A stretch of DNA of 64,000 nucleotides. Origin: Thalassospira sp. MCCC 1A03138. GTDB lineage: Bacteria > Pseudomonadota > Alphaproteobacteria > Rhodospirillales > Thalassospiraceae. The notes beneath the pieces are model-generated. The model saw only the letters and a program-made list of their open reading frames with translations. It made no database searches and was not told the DNA's origin. Below are positions 36,440 to 45,188 of the stretch, piece by piece; positions within the stretch are counted from its first letter, which is position 1, and every line of letters starts with the position of its first letter. The stretch covers positions 124,001 to 188,000 of the forward strand of contig NZ_JFJY01000008.1 of the NCBI RefSeq assembly GCF_002115785.1, written 5' to 3'. A program made the translations under genes and the position numbers.

Positions 36440-39214
36440 ATGGAGCTGTTTTTCACAGGTGTCTTCAGCCTGACCATATTGGTCGGCGCGATCATGGGCA
36501 TCATCGCTTTTTTCCGGATACGCGGTTTCAAACAGAAACTGCAAATGCTGGAACAACAGATCGGGCTTTTGAAAGCCGGTCTGTCGGTGCCTCCGGCTCC
36601 TTCGGTCACACCTGCTGCGGCCCCACCGGATAAAACAGCAAAAGCCGACGCGGCTGATCCTGCTGATCAGGCAAAACCGGCCAAGACCGACACCTCCGCC
36701 CGCCCAGCAAAACCAGCAGCGGCCGCGCCAAGACCACAACGCACCGTGCCGCAAGCAGCCCCCAAACGCGCCATCGGCTTTGAAGAAAAGATCGGCACGC
36801 GCTGGGCGGTGTGGATCGGCGGCATCGCGCTGGTGTTTGGTGGCATTTTCCTTGTGCATTATTCCATCGAGGCCGGTTTGCTTAGCCCGTTGGTACGCAT
36901 TCTGCTTGCGGCCCTGTTTGCCGCGGCCCTGTTTGGCACTGGCGAATATCTTCGCCGTCAGCCCGCCCTGCTTGCGGCCAAGACCGGCAACAATGCCGGT
37001 TATATTCCGGGCATTCTGACCCTTGCCGGGACGACCACCGCCTTTGCCACGGTTTTTTCCGCCCATATGCTTTATGGCATGGTCGGCCCGGCGATGGCCT
37101 TTGTCCTGATGGCGCTTGTGGCGCTGGGCACGCTGGCACTTTCGCTTTTGCAGGGGCCATTGGTGGCATCGACCGGGCTTCTGGCCAGTTACATCGTGCC
37201 GTTTATGGTGCAGTCGGGTGAACCCGCCCCCTGGGTTCTGGCCTTTTACGGTTTGATCATCACGGCAGGCAGCTATGGCATTGCGCGATTGCGTGGCTGG
37301 CACTGGTTTGCCATGACAACCGCGATTGCGGGTTTTGTCTGGGGCCATCTTCTAGCCTTTGCCGCCCCGGCCGATATGGGGGCGTCGCTTGCGGTTTATG
37401 ATATTGCCATTCTGCTGGCCGCGATTGCGACCTATGCCATTGGCATTTACCCCCGCGATCCCGCCCGGATTCCCGAACACATCGACTGGAAATCGTCGCT
37501 TATGGTCGCCGGGAATGGCTGGCTTGTGATTTATCTGCTTCATCACAGCGGGTTTGATGCGACCGGCACCGCGACCCTGATGATCATGCTGGCCCTGCTG
37601 CTGGCGACGGCGGCCCTGTTCCCGGTTCTGGGGCCGGTTGCACTTGGTGCGCCAGTATTGGCACTGATTGGCTATCTGGGTTGGGATATCCGTCTTTCCA
37701 TCGATCCGCTGCTGTATGATCAGCCAATCATCACCGATGCGATTGATAAATTTTCCGTCCTGCCCGATACGCAATCCTTCCTTCTGACCGGGCTTGGGCT
37801 TGGCCTGATTCTTGGTCTTGGTGGCTCTGCCGGGGCGGTATTTTCCACCGCCCGCCTGTTTATGGCGGTTGCCGGGGTGTCGGGCCCGATCGGGCTGTTC
37901 CTGATTGCGCTCTGGCGTAGTGATATTCTTGATGTCGATTTGTTCTTTGGCGGTTTTGCACTTGCGCTGGCGGCCGGGTTCCTTGGTGCCTTAAGCATCA
38001 TCGACCGCAGAATGCCCGCCACCGCACATGGCCGGGACGGGGCGCTTGCCGCCTATACGGTGGGCACCATCGGCATGATTGCCACCGCGATGTTCATCCT
38101 GCTGGGGGATGGCTGGCTGCCGCTGGGGCTTGCCGCCCTTGCGGTTGCGACCGTTTGGGTTGGCGGGCGCTGGCCCCTGCCGGGGCTTGCCAAAACCGCG
38201 ATTGGCATTGCCGGTCTGGTTCTTGTGACAATCTTCTGGCAGCCGACCATTGTTCCCGCTGATCAGCTTGGCACCACACCGGTTTTCAATGCATTGCTTT
38301 GGGGCTATGGCGGTCCGGCGCTGGCATTCTGGGCCTGTGTCTGGATGCTTCGCCAGTCCGGCGATGTGCGCCACCGTCTTGTTTTCGAAGGACTTGCAAT
38401 TTTCACAAGCCTTGCGACCGGTGCGGTGATCCTGCATCACGCCACCAATCATGGCGTTTTCCATGCCATGCCCGATACCCTGATGGAATGGAGCCTTCAG
38501 TCCCTTCTGGCGCTTTCGGCGGCAATCGGTTTGCAGCGGCTTGACCGGTCGCTGGCAAGCCCGGTGATGTCCCGGTGCATTCTGGGGCTTGGTTTTGCCG
38601 GGTTCTTCATGCTCGGCATGCTGAACCTGCTGTTGCTCAACCCGTTGATGAGTGGCGAGTTTGTCGGCAATGGCCTGTTCTTTAACCTGCTGCTTTCGGC
38701 CTATCTGCTGCCCGCGATCCTGACCGGCCTTCTCGCGACCCGGCTTTCGGGGGGCAAACCGGAAAGCTATCGCCGGACGGCAGGGGTTCTATCGATCCTG
38801 CTGGCCTTTTGCTGGATCACCTTTGAAATCCGCCATTTCTTCCACGGCGGTTATATCGGCATGTATCAGCCGTGGACATCGCCGGAACTTTACAGCTATT
38901 CCGCGGCGTGGCTGGGCTTTGGGATTGCGCTTTTGGCCTATGGGTTGTGGCGTGGATCGCTGCATGTCCGCATGGCATCGGCGGCCTTTGTCTTTATGGC
39001 AGTTGCCAAGGCGTTCCTGTTTGATATGTCGGGCCTTGAAGGCATCTGGCGGGCGCTGTCCTTCATCGGGCTTGGCGTCGTTCTGATCTGTGTCGGGCTG
39101 TTCTATCAGCGCCTTTTGGCACGCCAAAACGGCCCCAGCCCCGAAAACGACCATGAGAACGGGGAAATCGCCGAAAATGCGCCGCCAGAACCACCAAAAG
39201 GAGATCAGGACTAA
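36440..39214 (+). CDS. DUF2339 very hydrophobic membrane protein
   Basis: A 924-residue polytopic protein. TM1 lies at about 4-26, followed by a coiled segment (FKQKLQMLEQQIGLLKAG), a Pro/Ala-rich linker, the family motif IGTRWAVWIGGIALVFGG around residue 125, and then more than 20 predicted helices to the end. ATG 36440 follows AGAGGA. The family is widespread in Proteobacteria without known function. A terminator follows. Confidence 0.87.
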   Translation: MELFFTGVFSLTILVGAIMGIIAFFRIRGFKQKLQMLEQQIGLLKAGLSVPPAPSVTPAAAPPDKTAKADAADPADQAKPAKTDTSARPAKPAAAAPRPQRTVPQAAPKRAIGFEEKIGTRWAVWIGGIALVFGGIFLVHYSIEAGLLSPLVRILLAALFAAALFGTGEYLRRQPALLAAKTGNNAGYIPGILTLAGTTTAFATVFSAHMLYGMVGPAMAFVLMALVALGTLALSLLQGPLVASTGLLASYIVPFMVQSGEPAPWVLAFYGLIITAGSYGIARLRGWHWFAMTTAIAGFVWGHLLAFAAPADMGASLAVYDIAILLAAIATYAIGIYPRDPARIPEHIDWKSSLMVAGNGWLVIYLLHHSGFDATGTATLMIMLALLLATAALFPVLGPVALGAPVLALIGYLGWDIRLSIDPLLYDQPIITDAIDKFSVLPDTQSFLLTGLGLGLILGLGGSAGAVFSTARLFMAVAGVSGPIGLFLIALWRSDILDVDLFFGGFALALAAGFLGALSIIDRRMPATAHGRDGALAAYTVGTIGMIATAMFILLGDGWLPLGLAALAVATVWVGGRWPLPGLAKTAIGIAGLVLVTIFWQPTIVPADQLGTTPVFNALLWGYGGPALAFWACVWMLRQSGDVRHRLVFEGLAIFTSLATGAVILHHATNHGVFHAMPDTLMEWSLQSLLALSAAIGLQRLDRSLASPVMSRCILGLGFAGFFMLGMLNLLLLNPLMSGEFVGNGLFFNLLLSAYLLPAILTGLLATRLSGGKPESYRRTAGVLSILLAFCWITFEIRHFFHGGYIGMYQPWTSPELYSYSAAWLGFGIALLAYGLWRGSLHVRMASAAFVFMAVAKAFLFDMSGLEGIWRALSFIGLGVVLICVGLFYQRLLARQNGPSPENDHENGEIAENAPPEPPKGDQD

Positions 39215-39298
39215 ACCGGTTTTTATCAGAAACCGGGTGTCGTACACGATCAGCGATATGGTTAAACCGCGTTAAATCGTGCACATGCCTGCATATAA

Positions 39299-39340
39299 CA
39301 AAAACGCCCGCGCTCTGATTCGAGCGCGGGCGCAATTTTT
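39299..39340. terminator. Bidirectional intrinsic terminator
   Basis: A perfect 11-bp stem (39305-39315 with 39322-39332, 6-nt loop) with A-rich left and T-rich right flanks lies between the convergent DUF2339 and metQ genes. Confidence 0.88.
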
Positions 39341-39358
39341 TCTGAATAATCGCAGGGA

Positions 39359-40159
39359 TTATTCAGAAATTTTGAAAACCGGCAGGACCGAGCCTTCATA
39401 TTTGGTTTCGATGAATTCGCGGATCGCATCATCGTGATAGGATTCAACCAGCGTTTTGACCCACGGCGCGTCTTTGTCCTGGGTGCGGGTGACGATCACG
39501 TTGGCATACGGGCTGTCATTGCCTTCAATCGCGATTGAATCCTTGATCGGGTTCAGACCGGCTTCGAGTGCGTAGTTGGTGTTGATCGCCGACGCATCCA
39601 GATCGGCAAGCGAACGCGGCAGCTGGGCCGCATCAAGTTCGACGAACTTGATGTTTTTCGGGTTTTCAATCACGTCAAGCGGGCTGACCGAAAGGCCGGC
39701 TGCCGGATCGACCTTGATCAGGCCTTCGGACTGCAGCACCAGAAGCGCACGACCGCCATTGGTCGGGTCGTTCGGAATGCCGACTTCGGCACCGTCTTTA
39801 AGCTCGCTCAGATCCTTGATCTTGTCGGAATAGATGCCCATCGGGGTCAGGATGTTATAGCCGACCACCGAAAGGTCATAACCGCGATCCTTGATCTGGT
39901 TATCAAGGTAAGGCTTGTGCTGGAAGCTGTTGGCCTGCAGGTCGCCATCATCAAGCGCCTGGTTCGGAATGACATAATCCGAGAAGCTGATGATTTCGAT
40001 GTCAAGGCCCTTTTCGGCCGCGACCTTGACGACCTGTTCCATGACTTCTTCGTGCGCACCGGGGGTGACGCCGATCTTGATTTTCTCGTTCGCCAGCGCC
40101 TGACCGGTCAGGGCGGCGGCCAGAACGGCAGCAGCCGTCAGTTTAAGCAGAAACCGCAT
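39359..40159 (-). CDS. metQ: Methionine-binding protein MetQ/NlpA family
   Basis: A 266-residue substrate-binding protein of the methionine ABC importer. The signal peptide is cut probably after ALANE-region Ala (AAALTGQALANEKIKIG); there is no lipobox Cys, so it should be free in the periplasm rather than lipidated. Family landmarks: ITVTPGAHEE-like start (KIGVTPGAHEEVM), LQANSFQHKPYL, GIPNDPTNGGRAL. Third gene of metNIQ. Confidence 0.95.
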   Translation of the reverse strand: MRFLLKLTAAAVLAAALTGQALANEKIKIGVTPGAHEEVMEQVVKVAAEKGLDIEIISFSDYVIPNQALDDGDLQANSFQHKPYLDNQIKDRGYDLSVVGYNILTPMGIYSDKIKDLSELKDGAEVGIPNDPTNGGRALLVLQSEGLIKVDPAAGLSVSPLDVIENPKNIKFVELDAAQLPRSLADLDASAINTNYALEAGLNPIKDSIAIEGNDSPYANVIVTRTQDKDAPWVKTLVESYHDDAIREFIETKYEGSVLPVFKISE

Positions 40160-40227
40160 GGTAAAACTCCTTGTTTACTGTGGTGTTTTGCGGGAATTCA
40201 AAGAAGATGAAGAAACGAAAACAGTGA

Positions 40228-40887
40228 TCAGATATTGCGTTTATCAGCCTTGCGCGCCAGCCAGTCGCCCAAGCTTTGCACCATCTGCACCACCACAATC
40301 AGGGTGATGACAACTGCCGCCATAACATCGGGGCGGAAACGCTGATAACCGTAACGAATGCCAAGATCGCCAAGCCCGCCAGCACCGACCGCGCCAACCA
40401 TCGCCGAATACCCGATCAGGGTGACCGCAGTTAAGGTCAGGCCGTGAATGATGCCCGGCAATGCTTCGGGCAGCAGCACCTTGGTCACCACCTGAAACGG
40501 GCGTGCACCCATGGCCTGGGCCGCTTCGACAAGGCCGCCATCAACTTCGCGGATCGCGCCTTCGATGATGCGTGCGATGAACGGAATGGCCGCCACCGTG
40601 AGGGGCACAATCGCCGCTGCCGTACCGATGGAGGTTCCCGCCACCAGACGGGTGAACGGAATGATCGCCACGGCCAGAATGATGAAGGGCACGGACCGGG
40701 TCGCATTGACGATCGGACCGATGATTTTCTGGAACAGCGGGGCTTCGAACAGTTCGCCGCGCCCGGATGTCGCCAGGACCACCCCAATCGGCAAGCCGAA
40801 TGTCGTGCCAAGCACAAGGGCAGAAATCACCATCGAAAAGGTTTCAAGCGTTGCCTGAAGCAGGATCGGTGCAAGTGTTGCAAACAT
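40228..40887 (-). CDS. metI: Methionine ABC transporter permease
   Basis: A 219-residue inner-membrane permease with about five helices. It carries the permease loop for MetN contact (EAAQAMGARPFQVVTKVLLPEALPG). Two nt separate it from metN. Length is normal for MetI. Confidence 0.95.
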   Translation of the reverse strand: MFATLAPILLQATLETFSMVISALVLGTTFGLPIGVVLATSGRGELFEAPLFQKIIGPIVNATRSVPFIILAVAIIPFTRLVAGTSIGTAAAIVPLTVAAIPFIARIIEGAIREVDGGLVEAAQAMGARPFQVVTKVLLPEALPGIIHGLTLTAVTLIGYSAMVGAVGAGGLGDLGIRYGYQRFRPDVMAAVVITLIVVVQMVQSLGDWLARKADKRNI

Positions 40888-40889
40888 GA

Positions 40890-41690
40890 TTAAGCCTCCT
40901 GCCCGGTATTCGCGTTCGCAGCCGCATTCGGCCGCGCCGGGTAATCAAGGAATTCATCGGCCAGAAGCGATTGCGTCGTGGCGTGGGTCGGATTGGCGAA
41001 AATCGCGTCAACCTTGCCTTCCTCGACAATCACGCCGCCATCCATGACCGCCACCCGGTCACAAAGCTGTTTGACCACGGCCATTTCATGGGTGATCACC
41101 ACCATGGTCAGGCCAAGGCGTTTGTTGATGTCACGCAGCAGGCTGAGAATCTGGCGGGTGGTTTCCGGATCAAGGGCGGATGTGACCTCGTCACACAGGA
41201 CGACCTTGGGATTGCTTGAAAGCGCACGCGCAATGCCAACGCGCTGTTTCTGACCACCGGAAAGTTCGGCGGGATAACGGTCGCGCTTGTCTTCAAGACC
41301 GACCAGCGGCAGCAACGGATCAACCGCCGCGGCAATTTCCGCCTTGCTGGCGCCGGCAAGCTCAAGCGGCAGGGCGATATTGTCGTAAACCGTGCGCGAT
41401 GACAGCAGATTGAAATGCTGGAACACCATGCCAAGCTGACGGCGAAACAGCGGCAGATCGCGTTTTACCAGTTGCGTGACATCGGTGCCATCAACGATGA
41501 CACTGCCCGCTGTCGGGACTTCAAGCAGATTGATGCAGCGAATAAGCGTGGATTTCCCCGCACCGGACCGACCGATCACCCCCACGATTTCACCGGCCGC
41601 GATGTCAAGATCGATGCCGTGAAGCGCTTTATGCGCCGGGCTTCCGCGCCGTGCGGGGTAGGTCTTCTGGACGTTCGAGAGCCTGATCAT
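40890..41690 (-). CDS. metN: Methionine ABC transporter ATPase lacking the NIL domain
   Basis: A 266-residue ATPase. Walker [13 protein letters not shown]-loop FQHFNLLS, signature [12 protein letters not shown] and Walker [15 protein letters not shown] are intact. Usual MetN is about 340 residues with a C-terminal ACT-like NIL domain that binds methionine and inhibits transport; here the protein stops soon after the ATPase fold ([11 protein letters not shown]). Control may rest on the riboswitch instead. ATG 41690 is preferred to TTG 41699. Its start overlaps the stop of a 21-codon upstream ORF. Confidence 0.93.
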   Translation of the reverse strand: MIRLSNVQKTYPARRGSPAHKALHGIDLDIAAGEIVGVIGRSGAGKSTLIRCINLLEVPTAGSVIVDGTDVTQLVKRDLPLFRRQLGMVFQHFNLLSSRTVYDNIALPLELAGASKAEIAAAVDPLLPLVGLEDKRDRYPAELSGGQKQRVGIARALSSNPKVVLCDEVTSALDPETTRQILSLLRDINKRLGLTMVVITHEMAVVKQLCDRVAVMDGGVIVEEGKVDAIFANPTHATTQSLLADEFLDYPARPNAAANANTGQEA

Positions 41691-41752
41691 GGATCCCAAC
41701 CTTTTCCGAACATAAAAAAACCGCCGCGGCTATTCCCGAGGCGGTCGTACAT
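41687..41752 (-). CDS. Possible 21-codon upstream ORF overlapping metN start
   Basis: ATG 41752 opens a 21-codon frame ([20 protein letters not shown], then Pro) whose TGA shares bases with the metN ATG (ATGA). It spans the leader terminator, including Phe-Phe codons in the T-run. The nearest Shine-Dalgarno-like GAGAGGG is 15 nt upstream, which is too far unless folding shortens it. It could be chance. Confidence 0.25.
   Translation of the reverse strand: MYDRLGNSRGGFFMFGKGWDP
41714..41745 (-). terminator. Intrinsic terminator in the metNIQ leader
   Basis: A stem of 9 of 10 pairs (41745-41736 with 41729-41720, loop GAATAG) followed by seven T lies between the SAM-II aptamer and metN. It suggests premature termination control. 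Confidence 0.75.
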
Positions 41753-41767
41753 GTCGGAGCGTGCACG

Positions 41768-41826
41768 CCCTCTCGCTTTAGCCGCATTTTTATCGCGCCC
41801 GCAAGCTGAGGAGCAAATCGGCGCGT
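41768..41826 (-). promoter_or_regulatory. SAM-II riboswitch aptamer
   Basis: The minus strand matches the SAM-II consensus: P1 CGCGCC with GGCGCG (41825-41820 with 41799-41794), the GATTTG loop, GCTTGC, the A-rich GATAAAAATG stretch and the GGCTAAAGC pseudoknot strand, ending GAGAGGG. Order and spacing agree with the metX SAM-II aptamer of known structure. It senses S-adenosylmethionine and should switch off the methionine importer when SAM is plentiful. Confidence 0.85.
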
Positions 41827-41837
41827 TCGATAGAGAC

Positions 41838-41866
41838 TGTATACCCAACCCTGCGCCATTCATCAA
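41838..41866 (-). promoter_or_regulatory. Promoter of metNIQ
   Basis: On the minus strand TTGATG (41866-41861), a 17-bp spacer and TATACA (41843-41838) predict a transcript starting a few nt before the SAM-II aptamer. Confidence 0.65.
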
Positions 41867-42001
41867 TCCCCATCAACATGCAATTTACGCATGGCTTGCA
41901 TGAGACGGGCATGATCAACACGAAATATTTGTATTAACACCCCATCACAAACCCCGCCTGTCGGCGTCATAGGACGTCTTCACCAAAGCGGGACCGGACA
42001 A

Positions 42002-42847
42002 ATGGCCTATGCCGACAGGATCAGCGACCTTGCCCGAACACTGGCGCAATACCCGACCAGTGTGACCATCACCGGCAGCAAGATCGACATTCGCACCGCC
42101 AAGCAGCTTGAAAGCCTGAATGCGCAGATCAGCAACGATCAGAACCTTGCGCGTGATGGCGATGCCCTGATCGCAGCGGCCAGCGGCAAGGATGCCAAGG
42201 CATTGTCGCAACGCATTGCCGACGCCGCCCCGCAGGTCGGCAATCTTCTCGCGGCATTTGGCGCGCAGGATACCGAGCGGCTCAAGACGCTGAGCATCAT
42301 GAGCAAACAGAAATTCGATGCGAGTGCCGCCAGCCGCCTTCAGGCCGAGAAACGCTTTGCCGATGAGGTTGCGAAACTGATGGCACAGGAAGCACAGGCG
42401 GTTGCGGCCCTGCCGACATCGCCCTGTGGCCCGAAACCGCAACCCACACCAACGCCGACACCATCGCCCGGCCCCAGCACCAGCCCATCACCGGTGCCGT
42501 CGCTTGATGATGTGATCGCGTCGCTGCCCGGTTATCTGCAGATCACCATCCCCGATGCGGTTAGCGGATATGACGCCGACAGCCTGGCGGTCGCGAGCAA
42601 GGCCGCAGGAGATGCCGCGATCAGGCTTGGCGTCAAAACGCCGGACGGGATTACCGATTACGCCACCGTGCAATTCACGGGAGGCCCGGATGTCACCAGT
42701 CAACCGTGGGCAAGTGCGATCCTGAAGGATACCGGACTTGGCACCATTGATGACCGGATTGCCATTCTGAACAACGCGCTTCAGGCGCGGCTTCTGATTG
42801 CCGATGCGATGAATGACAGCCCATCACCCGCCCCTACCAGCCGCTGA
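42002..42847 (+). CDS. Unknown protein, first gene of the PAD operon
   Basis: A 281-residue protein without recognised family, signal peptide or membrane segment. Residues 1-138 are mostly helical and Ala/Lys/Asp-rich (AKQLESLNAQISNDQNLARD). A Pro/Thr/Ser linker spans about 140-166 (PTPTPTPSPGPSTSPSP) after a single Cys. Residues about 167-280 form a second domain (LDDVIASLPGYLQITIPD, VQFTGGPDVTSQPWASAI). The PAD gene starts 7 nt after its stop, so the two are co-transcribed. Two-domain architecture suggests an adaptor or substrate, but this is speculation. Confidence 0.6.
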   Translation: MAYADRISDLARTLAQYPTSVTITGSKIDIRTAKQLESLNAQISNDQNLARDGDALIAAASGKDAKALSQRIADAAPQVGNLLAAFGAQDTERLKTLSIMSKQKFDASAASRLQAEKRFADEVAKLMAQEAQAVAALPTSPCGPKPQPTPTPTPSPGPSTSPSPVPSLDDVIASLPGYLQITIPDAVSGYDADSLAVASKAAGDAAIRLGVKTPDGITDYATVQFTGGPDVTSQPWASAILKDTGLGTIDDRIAILNNALQARLLIADAMNDSPSPAPTSR

Positions 42848-42854
42848 GGACGTC

Positions 42855-45158
42855 ATGGCAAATTATACCGTCCAGTTCACCGCCCCTGCCGGAGTTTACC
42901 CGTTCAATACAGTGCACGTTTCGCTGACCTGCGATGCCCATCCGCAGCAGACACAGGATTTGGTTCTGATACCCAATGTCGCGGTTTCCCATGTCTTTGA
43001 TATTGCGAGTGGCACTTGGCGGCTAAAGATCAGCGGAGCCGGGTTCGTCCCAGTGGATCAACAGAACATTGTTGTGAATGGCGATGCCACCAATGCCAAG
43101 AATCTCGATGTTATCTGGTATACGCTTCACACCGACCGCAATCGCGACGGCAATCTGGATGATGCCGGTCTTCTTAATCAGGTCACCCCACCTGCCATCA
43201 CATATGGCGTGGCAGGCGTCGGCGCAATCATTCCGGTCAACTGTAATCGTGACGGTAACAATACCGCAGTCGGCTATGCCGATAATCAGGACCAGCGGGT
43301 AAACGGGAACAACGATCTTCTCACCGGTACCTCCCGTCTTGAAATCAGGCGAAATGCACTTGGCCCGAATGTCGGAGCACCGGCCGTTCCGGGCAGTTGG
43401 AACTTGCAGCTAAGCGTTATCGGAACCCTTGGCGAAAACCCGGCCCGGCAACATTTGCGGATATTCGACGGTATTCTGAATAACAGCACCGAAATCATCG
43501 GCCCTGAAACGACCGACATTACACCGATCACGACTGTCACTGTCGGTGCGACCAAACTCTTTGCACTTGAAGCTGTCCGGTTTGCAGGCAACGGATTTAC
43601 TTCTGGTCAGATTCGCATTGCCATGCATGTGATCCAGGAAGAAGTCACGGGTGTTGGCAATCCGACCTATCTGTATGCTGACCGGGTTGTCGTCGCACGC
43701 TGGCTCGGCAATCACCATTTGCAAACAGTTGCCTGCATGTATGTCGCCAACGCAAACAATGCACAGTTTCGCATTGAACTTGGCGCTGAAGCCGGTGCAG
43801 ACAATCCGGTTATCCCGGTTACGGTTGGGGCTCCCACCGCAGCAACCCGAACAGGTGTTCCCTATCTGAACGGCAATGTATGGGCAAACTATCTCGGGGT
43901 CACCGTTGCCGCCGGGGATGACCGCTGGATGCGCGATACTATTGTATCGGGTAACTGTTCATGGCCCGGCAACGGCACAGGTGTTGAAAACAAGGATGTT
44001 TTCATGAAGGCACACCGCTGGCGGCCCCTGCAAAACTGGGTTTATGAGACATTGCTAAGCGCAAATGTTGGCATTTCATATCCGGCCGCAGGAAGCGCAG
44101 ATGCTATCACTTCGGCTAATTCCGGGGGAAATATTGCCGTGACCCCACCCGTTCAGAAAACGGCGAATGGCATAGTCACATCGTATCGATACGGTCGGAT
44201 TTATTATGGCCATAACCGGTATCACAGGGTCGATGCCAGTAGCCGCGACTTTATGGCCGCCCAGAACATGCAAACACCGATCATTCTTGACACGGATTGG
44301 CTGCTGGTTGGTCATGTCGATGAAATGATGACCTTTGTGCCGGATAATAATCCGGCCAATGCCTTCAAAAAGTGGAAGCTTCTGGTGGCGAGCCCGGCGG
44401 AGGCATATCGCCTTATGACAGCCGCCCAGGCTGCACATGGCGCAGCAAATGTGCTCAATCGTGCGGCGTGGGACCCTGTCAACAATCGCTTTAATTATGC
44501 AAGCCAGCAAATCAACGGGACCAATGTTGGCGCAACCATCAACGCCTTTCTTGGCAACGGCCAGGCCCCCTTAACCAATCCGCGAGATCACAGCAATTAC
44601 ACATACAGGCAACTACGCAACTGGAATATCGGTGGCGTTGAAACAATCATCACCAGGAATGTTGCCGTCCTGAAAAATGCATTTGATCTGGCTGATACCG
44701 ATATCATCAAGGTTCCGGTCATCTTCTTCCCGGAAGGCTTTAACCCCGGTAACTTCACCTTTGCAGACAAGGTTTCTGGTTGGACAATCGGGCGTGACAA
44801 CGGCTTTAACGTCTATCCGGGCAAACAGGGCGGTTTTCAGTGCGGTGCCTTGACCGGTGACATGCCCAATATGTTTGTTGGTAATCACCGCCTGATGATC
44901 CCCAAGCCTTTCGGCCCGTGGATCGAGGACAATACAAACCCCCATCACGGATATGATCTTTTTGAACGTGATTTGACCCAGAAAATCGCTGCCATCGTCA
45001 ATGGTCCCACCTGCCAATTCATTGATGACTGGAATGACTATCACGTTGAACTTGGTGAAATTCACTGCGGCACGAACGAATTGCGCACGCCTTATAACGG
45101 TCAGGCGGCGTTTGGCAATGCGCGCTATGCCAACTGGTGGACAGCGGTTGATGCGTGA
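42855..45158 (+). CDS. Protein-arginine deiminase (vertebrate-type PAD family)
   Basis: A 767-residue relative of eukaryotic PADs, which convert protein arginine to citrulline in a calcium-dependent reaction. Matching blocks in PAD order: DDRWMRD (355-361; Asp361 = PAD4 Asp350), NIAVTPPV, DTDWLLVGHVDEMMTFVP (His487, Asp489 = His471, Asp473), WKLLVASPAEAYRL, DTDIIKVPVIF, MPNMFVGNHRLMIPKPFGP, and YHVELGEIHCGTNELRTP (Cys738 = Cys645). Residues 1-340 are beta-rich, with a calcium-loop-like DRNRDGNLDD near 95. The PAD4 GPDFGYVTR segment is missing. ATG 42855 follows TGAGGA. No signal peptide. Not the Porphyromonas-type enzyme. Confidence 0.88.
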   Translation: MANYTVQFTAPAGVYPFNTVHVSLTCDAHPQQTQDLVLIPNVAVSHVFDIASGTWRLKISGAGFVPVDQQNIVVNGDATNAKNLDVIWYTLHTDRNRDGNLDDAGLLNQVTPPAITYGVAGVGAIIPVNCNRDGNNTAVGYADNQDQRVNGNNDLLTGTSRLEIRRNALGPNVGAPAVPGSWNLQLSVIGTLGENPARQHLRIFDGILNNSTEIIGPETTDITPITTVTVGATKLFALEAVRFAGNGFTSGQIRIAMHVIQEEVTGVGNPTYLYADRVVVARWLGNHHLQTVACMYVANANNAQFRIELGAEAGADNPVIPVTVGAPTAATRTGVPYLNGNVWANYLGVTVAAGDDRWMRDTIVSGNCSWPGNGTGVENKDVFMKAHRWRPLQNWVYETLLSANVGISYPAAGSADAITSANSGGNIAVTPPVQKTANGIVTSYRYGRIYYGHNRYHRVDASSRDFMAAQNMQTPIILDTDWLLVGHVDEMMTFVPDNNPANAFKKWKLLVASPAEAYRLMTAAQAAHGAANVLNRAAWDPVNNRFNYASQQINGTNVGATINAFLGNGQAPLTNPRDHSNYTYRQLRNWNIGGVETIITRNVAVLKNAFDLADTDIIKVPVIFFPEGFNPGNFTFADKVSGWTIGRDNGFNVYPGKQGGFQCGALTGDMPNMFVGNHRLMIPKPFGPWIEDNTNPHHGYDLFERDLTQKIAAIVNGPTCQFIDDWNDYHVELGEIHCGTNELRTPYNGQAAFGNARYANWWTAVDA

Positions 45159-45188
45159 TATCGTGACATATGAAACGGGAGCTTTCCG

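Noticed and set aside
36296-37348. 350-codon frame opposite DUF2339
   Set aside because: Antisense of a membrane protein, compositionally odd, with a run of Trp/Cys/Gly; no support.
42420-42500. Pro/Thr/Ser codon run as a possible DNA tandem repeat
   Set aside because: It is an in-frame protein linker with varied codons, not a tandem DNA repeat.
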